Below, piece by piece: positions 8,934 to 17,652 of a stretch of 64,000 nt of DNA (position 1 is the first letter of the stretch; each line of letters begins with the position of its first letter). Location: the NCBI GenBank assembly GCA_902611265.1, contig CACLYY010000003.1, positions 1 to 64,000 on the forward strand, written 5' to 3'. The DNA is from an uncultured Pelagibacteraceae bacterium. Lineage in GTDB: Bacteria; Pseudomonadota; Alphaproteobacteria; Pelagibacterales; Pelagibacteraceae. Position numbers and translations under genes: made by a program. The notes under the pieces are model-generated. The model ran no database searches, had not been told where the DNA came from, and saw only the letters and a list, made by a program, of their open reading frames with translations.

Positions 8934-9548
8934 ATGCTTCCTTTAAATTATTTTCTTTTTCTTCAAATTATCTTGTTCATGTTTATTACTCCTGGAACTC
9001 CTAGAATTGTTATTATTTCATATTCTATGAATTATGGTGTTAGAAATTGTATTTGGACTGCCTTAGGAGATGTTACCGCAAATATTATTCAAGCATGTCT
9101 TGTAATTTTTGTAATCGGCTCTTTTATTTCAGATAATCCTACTTTATTAAATATTTTTAAATGGTTTGGTGTAATTTATATACTATACCTGGCATTCGAT
9201 ATTTATAAATCTAAACCTAAAGATATCAACTCAGGTGAAACTTTGCAAAAAAGTTCGTTATCATTTTTTAAAGATGGTTTTTTAGTTGCGGGAACAAGTC
9301 CTAAAGCTTGGATGTTCTTTCCTTTTATTTTTCCTCAATTCATTGATTTTAATTCAAACTATGTTGCACAATTTTTAATTTTAATAACAACTTACGTAGT
9401 ATTAGATTTTTTATCTTTAGTTGGTTATGCAGTCTTAGCAAATAAAATGATTATGTGGGTTAAAGCAAAAGCAAAGGTCATAAACACAATTTCTGCGTGC
9501 GTCTTAATTGTTATAGCTCTCATAATTGCATTTATGCAACAATATTGA
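8934..9548 (+). CDS. LysE/RhtB-family amino-acid exporter
   Basis: A 204-residue inner-membrane protein with six predicted helices. The first helix ends in FITPGTPRIVIIS, the counterpart of the LTPGP motif of RhtB/LysE proteins, and ALGDVTANIIQAC follows in the next helix. A soluble linker (about residues 95-110) precedes the second three-helix half with AGTSPKAWMFF, where the family conserves an NPK-like motif. Members export amino acids or derivatives. It stands alone between a divergent neighbour and the livJ promoter. The Thr in TPGT, where most members have Pro-Gly-Pro, is a small deviation. Confidence 0.85.
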   Translation: MLPLNYFLFLQIILFMFITPGTPRIVIISYSMNYGVRNCIWTALGDVTANIIQACLVIFVIGSFISDNPTLLNIFKWFGVIYILYLAFDIYKSKPKDINSGETLQKSSLSFFKDGFLVAGTSPKAWMFFPFIFPQFIDFNSNYVAQFLILITTYVVLDFLSLVGYAVLANKMIMWVKAKAKVINTISACVLIVIALIIAFMQQY

Positions 9549-9572
9549 CCCTTAATGCGATACTACTGTTAC

Positions 9573-9632
9573 TTGAAAAAAAACTAATTTCTTAGTTAAA
9601 TAAGGTTTAAATTAATTAATTAATAAGAGGAG
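9573..9632 (+). promoter_or_regulatory. Candidate livJ promoter and strong ribosome-binding site
   Basis: TTGAAA at 9573-9578 is followed after 17 bp by TTAAAT at 9596-9601, a weak sigma-70-like pair. AGGAG at 9628-9632, 4 nt before the ATG, is a clear Shine-Dalgarno sequence, as expected for an abundantly made periplasmic binding protein. The promoter call is by eye and tentative; the ribosome-binding site is secure. Confidence 0.5.
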
Positions 9633-9636
9633 ATAA

Positions 9637-10875
9637 ATGAAAATTAAAAACATTATAATTACATTTGTTTCTGCAATAGCAATTTTATTTTCAACTTCAG
9701 TTGTTTCATTTGCAAAAGTTGTTGGTGATAAAATTATCTTAGGTGCCGCAATTTCTTTAACAGGAAAATATTCATCTAACGGTGTTCACACTCAAAACGG
9801 TTATAATATGGCCGTTGATAGAATAAACGAGATGGGTGGTGTTAAAGTTGGAGGAAAAACTTACAAGTTTGATATTATCTATTACGATGATGAGTCAAAT
9901 CCAAAAAGAGCAGCACAACTTGCAGAAAGATTAATTTCACAAGACGGTGTTGAGTTTATGCTTGGGCCATATAGTTCTGGTTTAACTAAAGCAATTGCAC
10001 CTGTAACTGAGAAATATGGTGTTCCAATGGTTGAAGCTAATGGTGCATCAAGATCTTTATTTACTAAAGGTTATAAATATTTATTTGCAGTGCTTGCGCC
10101 AGCAAACTTATATTTAGACGTTGCAATTGAAACAGCAGTAGCGCTGAATGGTGGAAAAGGTGTAAGAATTGCTCAAGCTTTCGAGCAAGATGCATTCTCA
10201 CAGGACGTTAGATTAGGAATTCTAGATGCAGCAGAGAGAACTGGATCTAAAATCATAATTGATGACAAACTACCAAAAGAGCTAAATGATATGGCTGCAA
10301 CTTTAGCAAAAGTTAAAGCTGTTAAGCCAGATGTATTAGTTGTATCAGGCCATACAAAAGGTGCATTAACTGCAATCAGACAAATAGCTGAAATGAAAGT
10401 TGATGTTCCAATGTTAGCAATGACACACTGTGATGCTGCTAAATTATCTAAGCAACATGGTAAGAACTCACAGTACGCTTTATGTGCATCTCAGTGGCAT
10501 AAAACATTAACTTACAAAGATGATTTTTTCAAAGATGGCATGACATATGCTGCCGACTTTGAGAAATTATTCGGTTATGATCCACCATACCAATCAGCAG
10601 AATCATCAGCTGCTTTGTTAGTATTTAAAGATGCATTTGAAAGAGCAAATACTTTTGATCAAAAGAAAGTAAGAGATGCTCTTGCAGCTACTAATATGCA
10701 AACATTCTATGGAAATATTAAGTTTGCCGAAGGTGGTCAGAACGTTGACAAACCAATGGTACTTTTCCAAGTGATGTGTGATGACGCAGGAAAATGTGAA
10801 AATAAAGTTGTCGCTCCATTAAAATGGGCATCAGCTGAATTAATTCACCCAATTCCTAAGTGGTCTGAAAGATAA
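9637..10875 (+). CDS. livJ: Branched-chain amino-acid-type ABC transporter, periplasmic binding protein (first set)
   Basis: A 412-residue LivJ/PBP1-type binding protein. It opens with a signal peptide (basic MKIKN, a hydrophobic core, cleavage probably after VVSFA). The mature part starts KVVGDKIILGAAISLTGKYSS, the classic ligand-binding opening of the family. YYDDESNPKRAAQLAERLI and MLGPYSSGLTKAI follow. There is no lipobox Cys, so the protein is soluble in the periplasm. It leads livHMGF. A strong hairpin terminator follows directly, which would raise binding-protein message over permease message. Liv-type proteins bind Leu/Ile/Val but also amides, aromatic acids and other solutes, so the ligand is open. 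Confidence 0.93.
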   Translation: MKIKNIIITFVSAIAILFSTSVVSFAKVVGDKIILGAAISLTGKYSSNGVHTQNGYNMAVDRINEMGGVKVGGKTYKFDIIYYDDESNPKRAAQLAERLISQDGVEFMLGPYSSGLTKAIAPVTEKYGVPMVEANGASRSLFTKGYKYLFAVLAPANLYLDVAIETAVALNGGKGVRIAQAFEQDAFSQDVRLGILDAAERTGSKIIIDDKLPKELNDMAATLAKVKAVKPDVLVVSGHTKGALTAIRQIAEMKVDVPMLAMTHCDAAKLSKQHGKNSQYALCASQWHKTLTYKDDFFKDGMTYAADFEKLFGYDPPYQSAESSAALLVFKDAFERANTFDQKKVRDALAATNMQTFYGNIKFAEGGQNVDKPMVLFQVMCDDAGKCENKVVAPLKWASAELIHPIPKWSER

Positions 10876-10890
10876 TTAAAAATAATATTA

Positions 10891-10918
10891 GCCCCCTAGT
10901 AATAGGGGGCTTTTTTTT
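10891..10918 (+). terminator. Intrinsic terminator between livJ and livH
   Basis: An 8-bp G+C-rich stem, GCCCCCTA with TAGGGGGC, closes a GTAA tetraloop and is followed by eight T. It stands out sharply from the A+T-rich surroundings. Because it lies inside the operon, 18 bp before livH, it probably lets most transcripts stop after livJ and a minority continue into the membrane and ATPase genes. Confidence 0.9.
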
Positions 10919-10936
10919 ATATAGCATTTAGAAGTT

Positions 10937-11830
10937 ATGGATTTTTTAATTTTCCAAGTTCCGATGTTAACTTTACAGGCCGTACTAGATGGTTTGTTAC
11001 TTGGAGTTTTATTTGCATTAATCGCCTACGGAATGGCTCTTCAATGGGGAGTTATGAATATTATTAATATTGCTCAAGGTGATTTAGTTATATTAGGAGG
11101 ATACATTGCATACTTTATGTATCTGTATGGAATTCATCCCGCGTGGGGAGTGATAGTTTCGCCAATTATAATGTATTTTGTTGGAGTAATTATTTACAAA
11201 TTAGTTATCAACAAAGTTGTTGATAGAGACTTATTCATTTCGATTTTAGCGACGTTTGGAATAAGCATTTTATTTATGCAATTAATGAATTTTGCATTTG
11301 GTGCAGATGTAGTTCTTGCAAACTCTGGATATGGAACAACTATGCTGTTTGATAATTCTGTCACGTTGCCAAATTCAAAGATTTTTTCAGCATTTATAAG
11401 TATTGTGTTTGCTATTGGACTTGTGATTTATATGAAAAAATCTAAGCTTGGAAGGGCTATTAGAGCAACCGCTCAAAATGCCAGAGCCGCAAAAATATTA
11501 GGTGTAGACACTGAAAAAGTTTACGCAGCAACTTTTGGAATTAATGCTGCTCTTTGTGGAGTAGCTGGAGCGCTAATTTCTATTACTTTCACGATACACC
11601 CTTATATGGGTCTACCATATACAATAAGATCTTTCATGATAGTAATTGTTGCTGGACTAGGAAATTTACCTGGTGTTGCAATGTCAGGAATGGGACTTGG
11701 GGTATTTGAAGAGTTTGCAGATTATATTTTAGGAACAGAATTTAGAATTGGTTCAGTATTTTTATTACTAGTTTTAATACTAGTTTACAGAAGATTTAAA
11801 CTATCAAGAAAAAGAGAATATTTAAAATAA
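10937..11830 (+). CDS. livH: Branched-chain amino-acid-type ABC transporter permease LivH
   Basis: A 297-residue LivH permease. QAVLDGLLLGVLFALIAYGMAL at the N-terminus and the conserved GVMNIINIAQGDLVILGGYIAY block are family signatures, as is RAIRATAQNARAAKILGVD, the cytoplasmic EAA-like loop that contacts the ATPases. Eight or so membrane helices are apparent. It pairs with LivM to form the transmembrane channel. The stop shares one base with the livM start (TAATG), so translation is coupled. Expression depends on reading through the terminator after livJ. Confidence 0.93.
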   Translation: MDFLIFQVPMLTLQAVLDGLLLGVLFALIAYGMALQWGVMNIINIAQGDLVILGGYIAYFMYLYGIHPAWGVIVSPIIMYFVGVIIYKLVINKVVDRDLFISILATFGISILFMQLMNFAFGADVVLANSGYGTTMLFDNSVTLPNSKIFSAFISIVFAIGLVIYMKKSKLGRAIRATAQNARAAKILGVDTEKVYAATFGINAALCGVAGALISITFTIHPYMGLPYTIRSFMIVIVAGLGNLPGVAMSGMGLGVFEEFADYILGTEFRIGSVFLLLVLILVYRRFKLSRKREYLK

Positions 11831-12879
11831 TGAATAAAAATATTATTTTATATGGAGCTATTCTAATATTTGGTATTGCTGCACCTTTTATTTTTCCAGC
11901 TTTTAAAGTTCAATTATCAATTTTATGTATATTAATAATTCTGGCTATCACTTGGAATGTCCAAGGTGGTGAAATGGGTTATAACACTTTTGGAAATATT
12001 TTATTTTATGGACTTGGAATGTATTTATGTGCCTCAGTTCAAGTAGGAATGTTTTTTCCTCTAGGAGAGTGGACCGAGGGAGGCGGAGAAAAAACTTTTG
12101 TTCATACTCCTGCTCAATTTTTTCAAGGTTTTGCAGTTGGCTTAGCTGTTGCTGCAGTAGTTCCAGCAATAATCGCAGGACTTATAGGATATTCTATTTT
12201 AGGTTTAAGAGGGCATTATTTTGCAATTTGCACATTAGGTTTAGGAGTTGCGGCTGGAGAAATTTCTGGTGGAATAGAAATAATTGGAGCTGGACAAGGT
12301 TTTACAACACCACCGTTTCCTAATGTTGATAGATTAGAAGCAAGAGGTGAGTTTTTCTATTTTTGTAGTTTCATAGTATTGGTATTCACATTCCTTGCAG
12401 TTAAAGCAATTTACTCAACAAGATTTAAATTAGTTCTTAATGCAATAAGAGATAATGAGGATAAAGCCGAAGCAATGGGTATACAAACAATGAAATATAA
12501 AATTATTGGTTGGATGATCTCTGCGTTTTTCTGTGGATTAGCTGGAGGTATTATGGGGGGACTAGTTGGATATATAGACTCAACCGATGTAGCATTTGAT
12601 GGAAGAGAAATGGGAGTATTCATGGTCTTGATGGCCATACTTGGAGGAAAAGGAACATTGTGGGGCCCGGTAATTGGTGCAACTTTATTTCATATATTTA
12701 AAGAAGGTTTTTGGACTTTCTTCTTAGGTTGGCAGTATGTTGCTCTTGGCGTTTTGATTGTTGTAATAGTTATTTATTTCCCAGAAGGGATTATGGGTTG
12801 GTTGAGAGAAAAGTATCCAGAAAGATTTGGTGAAGTTGTGGATGAAGCAGATCGGAAAGCACAGGTCACACTTAAATGA
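11830..12879 (+). CDS. livM: Branched-chain amino-acid-type ABC transporter permease LivM
   Basis: A 349-residue LivM permease with about nine hydrophobic helices. LGLRGHYFAICTLGLGVAAGE and AIRDNEDKAEAMG, the ATPase-contact loop, are diagnostic, as is the terminal VIVIYFPEGIMGWLREKYPER. The loop near residues 75-85 (WTEGGGEKTF) is longer than usual. It follows livH with a one-base overlap and overlaps livG by 4 bp (ATGA). It forms the heterodimeric channel with LivH. Confidence 0.93.
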   Translation: MNKNIILYGAILIFGIAAPFIFPAFKVQLSILCILIILAITWNVQGGEMGYNTFGNILFYGLGMYLCASVQVGMFFPLGEWTEGGGEKTFVHTPAQFFQGFAVGLAVAAVVPAIIAGLIGYSILGLRGHYFAICTLGLGVAAGEISGGIEIIGAGQGFTTPPFPNVDRLEARGEFFYFCSFIVLVFTFLAVKAIYSTRFKLVLNAIRDNEDKAEAMGIQTMKYKIIGWMISAFFCGLAGGIMGGLVGYIDSTDVAFDGREMGVFMVLMAILGGKGTLWGPVIGATLFHIFKEGFWTFFLGWQYVALGVLIVVIVIYFPEGIMGWLREKYPERFGEVVDEADRKAQVTLK

Positions 12880-13616
12880 GTATTTTAGAGGTAAATAATG
12901 TCAGTAAGTCATTTGGAGGTGTTAAGGCTAATGTTGATATATCCATGTCAGTTGAAAAAGGAAAAATTGTAGGTTTAATTGGTCCAAATGGATCTGGAAA
13001 AACTACATTGTTTAATTCTATAGTTGGAACATATCCTATAGATCAAGGATCAATTAAATTTAATGGTAAAGAGGTATCTGAATTACCAGTTCCAGTAATA
13101 GCTAAGCTTGGTTTGTTAAGAACTTTTCAACAAACAAGAATATATGGAAAACTAAATTGTGTAGATAATATGCTTATCAGCCACAAAGCGAGTGATGAAA
13201 GTTTAATTTCTATATTTTCCCAAATACCACAAAATCTTACAGAAAAAGCTGAAAATTTATTAAATTTTGTTGGATTATATCAAAAAAGAAAACTAAGAGC
13301 GGGAGATTTATCATTTGGTCAGCAGAAGTTATTAGAATTAGCAATGGCATTAATGAATGAGCCTGAGATGTTATTGCTGGATGAACCGACCGCAGGTATC
13401 AATCCTACTTTAATAAATGGAATTATAGACAGATTAATAAAAGTTAATCAAGATTTTGGAATTACACTCCTTGTTATTGAGCATAATATGAGAGTAATAA
13501 TGCAGTTAGCTGAAAGCATCTTTTGTCTTGCACATGGAAAAATGCTTGCAAATGGAACACCTGACGAAATTAAAAATGACAAGCGAGTTATAGACGCTTA
13601 TTTAGGAGCTCAATAA
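12876..13616 (+). CDS. livG: Liv-type ABC transporter ATP-binding protein LivG
   Basis: A 246-residue ABC ATPase with Walker A GPNGSGKTT at about 36-44, Q-loop region LLRTFQQTRIYG, signature LSFGQQKLLELAMAL, Walker B LLLDEPTAGINP and switch His in VIEHNMRVIMQLA. The RTFQ segment and short helical insert are typical of LivG as opposed to LivF. Start and stop overlap both neighbours by a few bases, so it belongs to the coupled livHMGF unit. It supplies one of the two nucleotide-binding subunits. Confidence 0.94.
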   Translation: MSILEVNNVSKSFGGVKANVDISMSVEKGKIVGLIGPNGSGKTTLFNSIVGTYPIDQGSIKFNGKEVSELPVPVIAKLGLLRTFQQTRIYGKLNCVDNMLISHKASDESLISIFSQIPQNLTEKAENLLNFVGLYQKRKLRAGDLSFGQQKLLELAMALMNEPEMLLLDEPTAGINPTLINGIIDRLIKVNQDFGITLLVIEHNMRVIMQLAESIFCLAHGKMLANGTPDEIKNDKRVIDAYLGAQ

Positions 13617-14401
13617 TGGCAAATCAATATGAAGTTCTTGGTAAAGCTCCTGGAGCAGAGGATTTAAAAAAATTATCATCTGAAAATGTTCACTTAACTA
13701 TCAAGGGTTTATCAGCTGGTTATGGTAAGATGGAAATTTTACACAATTTTGATTTGTTTGTAAGTAAAGCACAATCTCTTTGTTTGATTGGTCCAAATGG
13801 TGCAGGAAAATCAACTATACTTCATTCAATATATGGTTTTACAAATATCTTTTCAGGAAAAATAGAAATTGATGGAAAAGAAATAACTAACCTCAGCCCT
13901 GCAGAAAAACTTAAGTCTGAGGGGATAGCATATATTCTACAGGATAATTCGGTTTTTCCAGATATGACTGTGGAAGAAAATCTTCTAATGGGTGGATACA
14001 TTAAAGATAAAACAGAAGAATCTTTTGAAGAAGCAGAGAGAGTTCTTCAAAAATATGAAAGATTAAGAAACAGAAGAAATCAACCTGCTAAAGTATTATC
14101 TGGCGGAGAAAGACGACTATTAGAAATTTCTCGAGCTTTAGTTATGAAACCTTCTATCTTGCTTGTTGATGAACCATCAATTGGGCTTGAGCCTAGATAC
14201 ATTCAAATGGTTTTTGAAATTTTAGATGATCTTCAAAAAAATGAGAAAAAAACAATTATATTGGTTGAGCAGAATGCCAAAAAAGGTTTAGAGTTTGCTG
14301 ATATTGGGTATGTTTTAGTTTCAGGAGAAACAGCTATTGCAGGTAAAGGAGATGATCTTTTAAATAATCCAGATGTCGGCCGTCTATTCTTAGGCGGCTA
14401 A
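13616..14401 (+). CDS. livF: Liv-type ABC transporter ATP-binding protein LivF
   Basis: A 261-residue ABC ATPase. Its first 25 or so residues (MANQYEVLGKAPGAEDLKKL) extend beyond the usual LivF start; the ABC domain proper begins at LTIKGLSAGYGKMEIL. Walker A is GPNGAGKST, the signature LSGGERRLLEISRAL, and Walker B LLVDEPSIGLEP; VEQNAKKGLEFADIGYVL is the standard LivF ending. The stop shares one base with azlC. The N-terminal extension is not explained by a later start, since an internal Met in the right place is lacking. Confidence 0.93.
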   Translation: MANQYEVLGKAPGAEDLKKLSSENVHLTIKGLSAGYGKMEILHNFDLFVSKAQSLCLIGPNGAGKSTILHSIYGFTNIFSGKIEIDGKEITNLSPAEKLKSEGIAYILQDNSVFPDMTVEENLLMGGYIKDKTEESFEEAERVLQKYERLRNRRNQPAKVLSGGERRLLEISRALVMKPSILLVDEPSIGLEPRYIQMVFEILDDLQKNEKKTIILVEQNAKKGLEFADIGYVLVSGETAIAGKGDDLLNNPDVGRLFLGG

Positions 14402-15105
14402 TGATAAATCTAAAATATTTTATCAAAGGAGTAGTCTGCTCAAAAAAATTTGATAGTCCAGCAATTGCATTAGGTGCTAGTTTCATTGCTATAGGTGCTT
14501 TATTAAAAAATTTAGGATTTAATATACAAGAAAGTATTTTTTCAACATTTTTAACCTACGCCCTTCCAGGATCATTAGTGATGGCAGAGTCAATGCTTAT
14601 TGGTGCGTCACTTGTAAATATTTTTTTAGCAGTATGGTTGGTAAATTCTAGACTATTTCCAATGACAGTTTCAATAATGCCATTACTTAAACATGATAGC
14701 CAACCTAGATGGAAATATTATTTATCTTGTCACTTTGTAGCTGTTTCCTCATGGTTGATTTTAAAAAGTAATTATGAGGAAATTGAGAGGAAATATAGAA
14801 TAGATTTTTGGATAGGCATAGGAACAGCCACTTGGCTAATTGCCATTTTTTCAACAGTATTAGGATTTTATGCTGCCGACTTTTTAAGTAAAGATATGAT
14901 AATTGGACTTGCGATAGTAAATCCAATTTATTTTATGTGTGCAATGATAGGAGTTATGAAAACTATACAACTTTCTTCTGCCATTATCCTGGGAGCATTT
15001 TTAGGTCCAATTTTTTATTTTTTTTCACCGGAATGGAGTGTTTTACTTGGTGGATTGGTAGCTGGTTCAATTGCTTACTTTATAGGAGAGGTATATGACA
15101 GCTAA
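14401..15105 (+). CDS. azlC: AzlC-family branched-chain amino-acid exporter subunit
   Basis: A 234-residue membrane protein with the AzlC pattern: SPAIALGASFIAIGALLKNLG at the N-terminus, then ALPGSLVMAESMLIGAS and SRLFPMTVSIMPLL. AzlC is the large subunit of the AzlCD/BrnFE exporter for branched-chain amino acids and some analogues. It starts on the last base of livF, so a probable exporter is co-translated with an importer of the same substrate class. That arrangement suggests overflow control or counter-flow. It overlaps azlD by 11 bp. Confidence 0.88.
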   Translation: MINLKYFIKGVVCSKKFDSPAIALGASFIAIGALLKNLGFNIQESIFSTFLTYALPGSLVMAESMLIGASLVNIFLAVWLVNSRLFPMTVSIMPLLKHDSQPRWKYYLSCHFVAVSSWLILKSNYEEIERKYRIDFWIGIGTATWLIAIFSTVLGFYAADFLSKDMIIGLAIVNPIYFMCAMIGVMKTIQLSSAIILGAFLGPIFYFFSPEWSVLLGGLVAGSIAYFIGEVYDS

Positions 15106-15421
15106 TATTGTTTTAGCAATTTTAGTAACTTCTCTTGCAACTTATATTTCAAGATTTCTTGGTGCTTTAACATCAGAAAAGATAGGAGAGACATCTAAAA
15201 TTTATAAATGGTTTAATTGTGTAGCATATTCAACTCTTGCTGCTTTAATTTCAAGAATATTAATTTTTCCATCAGGAGATCTTTCAGATGTGCACTATAT
15301 TTTAAGGATAATTGTCGTGTTATTATCAATATTAATATTTTATGTTACCAAAAGAAATTTAGTTTATCCAACCATATTATCTGCTATAATTTTAGCTACA
15401 CTAAATAGTTTTGCAGTATGA
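15095..15421 (+). CDS. azlD: AzlD-family branched-chain amino-acid exporter subunit
   Basis: This 108-residue protein has three or four hydrophobic helices and the AzlD hallmark TYISRFLGAL near the N-terminus. AzlD proteins are the small obligate partner of AzlC. The gene begins 11 bp inside azlC and its stop overlaps the next start by 4 bp (ATGA), so it belongs to the same coupled run. Length is normal for the family. Confidence 0.85.
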   Translation: MTANIVLAILVTSLATYISRFLGALTSEKIGETSKIYKWFNCVAYSTLAALISRILIFPSGDLSDVHYILRIIVVLLSILIFYVTKRNLVYPTILSAIILATLNSFAV

Positions 15422-15924
15422 AAAAACTTTTTTTTATTATATTTTTTCTTATACTTTCTAGTAATGTAAATGCTGGATGTGATGATCCTATAACTGATGG
15501 AGTAGACTATACTAAATGTAAATTTTCAGATGGTCAGGATCTGCAAGGAAGTTTTCTTCCTAACTCTAATCTTTCATTTGCTAGTTTTATTCAAGTAAAT
15601 TTGGATAAAAGCATTATGATGAATTCTAATTTAGCTTTTGGCACTTTTTCAGAATCTTCATTTATAAGAGCAAATTTGTACGAGTCCACTTTAACAGGTG
15701 CAAATTTTGAGCAATCAAATTTCACTAGCGCCAACTTAACAAGAGCAGATTTTATGGGAGCAACGTTAATTGATGTAAACTTTCAAAATTCTAATTTAAT
15801 GGAGGCAAACTTTACATCTTCAAATATTTTGAATGCTAATTTTGAAGGTGCAAATCTAATAGGGGCGACATGGACAAATGGAGAAGTGTGTGGTCCTGAT
15901 TCCATAGGCACTTGTAATAAATAA
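15418..15924 (+). CDS. Secreted pentapeptide-repeat protein
   Basis: The product (168 residues) has a signal peptide (MKKLFFIIFFLILSSNVNA, cleavage likely before GCDDP). The mature part contains about 18 tandem A(N/D)LxX-type pentapeptides such as ANLYE, ANFEQ, ANLTR and ADFMG, which fold as a right-handed square beta-helix. Four Cys, near both ends of the mature chain (GCDD, TKCKF, EVCGP, GTCNK), could form disulfides capping the helix in the periplasm. It overlaps azlD by 4 bp, which ties it to the transport operon. I know of no defined role for a periplasmic pentapeptide protein beside Liv or Azl transporters. A structural or binding function is only a guess. Confidence 0.85.
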   Translation: MKKLFFIIFFLILSSNVNAGCDDPITDGVDYTKCKFSDGQDLQGSFLPNSNLSFASFIQVNLDKSIMMNSNLAFGTFSESSFIRANLYESTLTGANFEQSNFTSANLTRADFMGATLIDVNFQNSNLMEANFTSSNILNANFEGANLIGATWTNGEVCGPDSIGTCNK

Positions 15925-15928
15925 ATCT

Positions 15929-16849
15929 GTGAAGAATCTTTTAAAATTAGATGGGTTTGAAATTACATATCATGAAAAATCTAATAGGATTATAAATATA
16001 CAAATTGATGATCAGATTATAGATCGGTTAGTATTCCCATTTAAAAAATTTAATATTACAGCATTAGAGTATAAACCATTTACAAGGTTCACTATCGCAA
16101 AAAGTTTAGATGAAACCGCATCTAATAAATTAAGTAATTTTTTAAACGAAATTATTAAAGATAGAGATACTGGTTGTTTTATCATTGGTCCAAAAAATAA
16201 GTCTTCTAAAATAGATCAAACGTTTTTAGTAAAATTATCAACTGCAATAACTCACTTAATTGGAAATCCAAATCACGACTCGATGGCTGGAAAATACTAT
16301 GCAAGATTTCACGTAAAACATGAGGACAGTAGCGACTCGTATCTTCGTAAGGCATATGTAAATATGGATTTACATACCGATGGAACATATGTACGTGAAA
16401 CAACTGATTGGATATTAATGTCAAAGCTTGAGGAGGAGAATGTGATTGGTGGTGAGACCGCTTTACTGCATCTTGATGATTGGGAACATTTGTCTGATCT
16501 TTCAGATGATAAAATTGGAAAGCAAAATTTTATTTGGGGATCTCCAAAAAGTAAAAATATTGATTATAAAGTTGAACACCCTGTTTTTTCTAAAGATAGT
16601 GATGGAAAACCTATTATTTCTTACATCGATCAATTTCCTGAACCAAAAAATATGGATCAAGGACTTTTTTTACAAAGATTATCTGACGCTCTTGAGGGTA
16701 GTAAAAATAAGATAATCACATCCTTACCAGTTGGAAGCGCTGTTGTGGCGAACAATTATTTTTGGCTTCATGGTCGAAAACCTTTTAAAGAAAATAAAAA
16801 TTTATCAAGAGAATTACTAAGAATAAGAGGTTCCTTTTTTAACAATTAA
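15929..16849 (+). CDS. glaH: Glutarate 2-hydroxylase GlaH (CsiD family)
   Basis: The 306-residue protein matches E. coli CsiD/GlaH over most of its length: DLHTDGTYV, TDWILMSKLEEENV, GGETALLHLDDWEHL, YIDQFPEPKNM, NNYFWLHGR and RELLRIRG. Fe(II) ligands are H149, D151 and H281, with a C-terminal Arg binding 2-oxoglutarate. GlaH converts glutarate to L-2-hydroxyglutarate in lysine breakdown. The start is GTG at 15929. Usual partners (LhgO, GabD/GabT, CsiR) are absent from the window. It lies between transporter genes and a ProC-like reductase. The family assignment is strong; glutarate as the in vivo substrate is inferred. Confidence 0.9.
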   Translation: MKNLLKLDGFEITYHEKSNRIINIQIDDQIIDRLVFPFKKFNITALEYKPFTRFTIAKSLDETASNKLSNFLNEIIKDRDTGCFIIGPKNKSSKIDQTFLVKLSTAITHLIGNPNHDSMAGKYYARFHVKHEDSSDSYLRKAYVNMDLHTDGTYVRETTDWILMSKLEEENVIGGETALLHLDDWEHLSDLSDDKIGKQNFIWGSPKSKNIDYKVEHPVFSKDSDGKPIISYIDQFPEPKNMDQGLFLQRLSDALEGSKNKIITSLPVGSAVVANNYFWLHGRKPFKENKNLSRELLRIRGSFFNN

Positions 16850-16866
16850 GTGTAGAAAATATACTT

Positions 16867-17637
16867 ATGAAACTTGGATTTATAGGAACTGGTAAAATTA
16901 CTTCAGCAGTAGTGTCGGGTATATGTAAATCGAAAATTAAATATACCAAAATTATGGTATCTGAAAGAAATAAAAAAATTTCGAAACAACTAAAAAAAAA
17001 TTTCAAAAAAATTTATATTGCAAAAAATAATCAAGATATTGTCAATGATTGTAACTGGATTTTTCTTGCTGTAACACCTACTGTTGCTAATCAAATAATA
17101 CATAAGTTAAAATTTAAAAAAAGTCATGTGATTGTAAGTTTCATATCAACAATGAATCTTCAAAATATTAAGAAGGCAGTTAAAGTAAAAGCAAATATTT
17201 CAAGAGTAATTCCTTTACCTCCTATTTCTCTTAAAAAGGGACCAATCCCTATTTTTCCACCAAACAAGAAAATTAAGAAGTTTTTTAAAAATCTTGGAAC
17301 AGTGGTTGAAATTAAAAATGAAAAATTATCTAAAAATTTTTGGTCAACATCTGGAATGATGGCACCTTTTTATGAATTATTAAGAACAATGTCTGAATGG
17401 TTAAATGAAAAAGGAATTCAAAAAGACCAAGCTCAGAGATATATAACATCTCTTTTTTTAGCGCTTTCCGAAGATGCTGTGGTTAACTCAAAGAGAGATT
17501 TAAAAATACTTGTCAAAGACTCTCAAACACCAAAAGGATTGAATGAGCAAGGTGTAAATGAATTAAAAAAAGCAGGCTTCTATAAAGCTACTAATAAAAC
17601 TTTAAATAGTATTCTTAAAAGATTAAATAAAGCATAA
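16867..17637 (+). CDS. Pyrroline-5-carboxylate reductase-like NAD(P)-dependent oxidoreductase
   Basis: A 256-residue ProC-superfamily protein. The N-terminal Rossmann motif is GFIGTGKITSAVV, then IFLAVTPTVANQII and SRVIPLPPI, matching the ProC layout in which the P-P-x stretch follows the nucleotide domain. The C-terminal dimerisation part has DSQTPKGLNEQGVNELKKAG where classical ProC has a SPGGTT segment, so the substrate pocket differs. It may reduce a cyclic imine other than pyrroline-5-carboxylate. The protein is unusually Lys-rich. It lies 17 bp after glaH and 15 bp before the second liv set. Confidence 0.75.
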   Translation: MKLGFIGTGKITSAVVSGICKSKIKYTKIMVSERNKKISKQLKKNFKKIYIAKNNQDIVNDCNWIFLAVTPTVANQIIHKLKFKKSHVIVSFISTMNLQNIKKAVKVKANISRVIPLPPISLKKGPIPIFPPNKKIKKFFKNLGTVVEIKNEKLSKNFWSTSGMMAPFYELLRTMSEWLNEKGIQKDQAQRYITSLFLALSEDAVVNSKRDLKILVKDSQTPKGLNEQGVNELKKAGFYKATNKTLNSILKRLNKA

Positions 17638-17652
17638 TTTTATAAGTAATAA

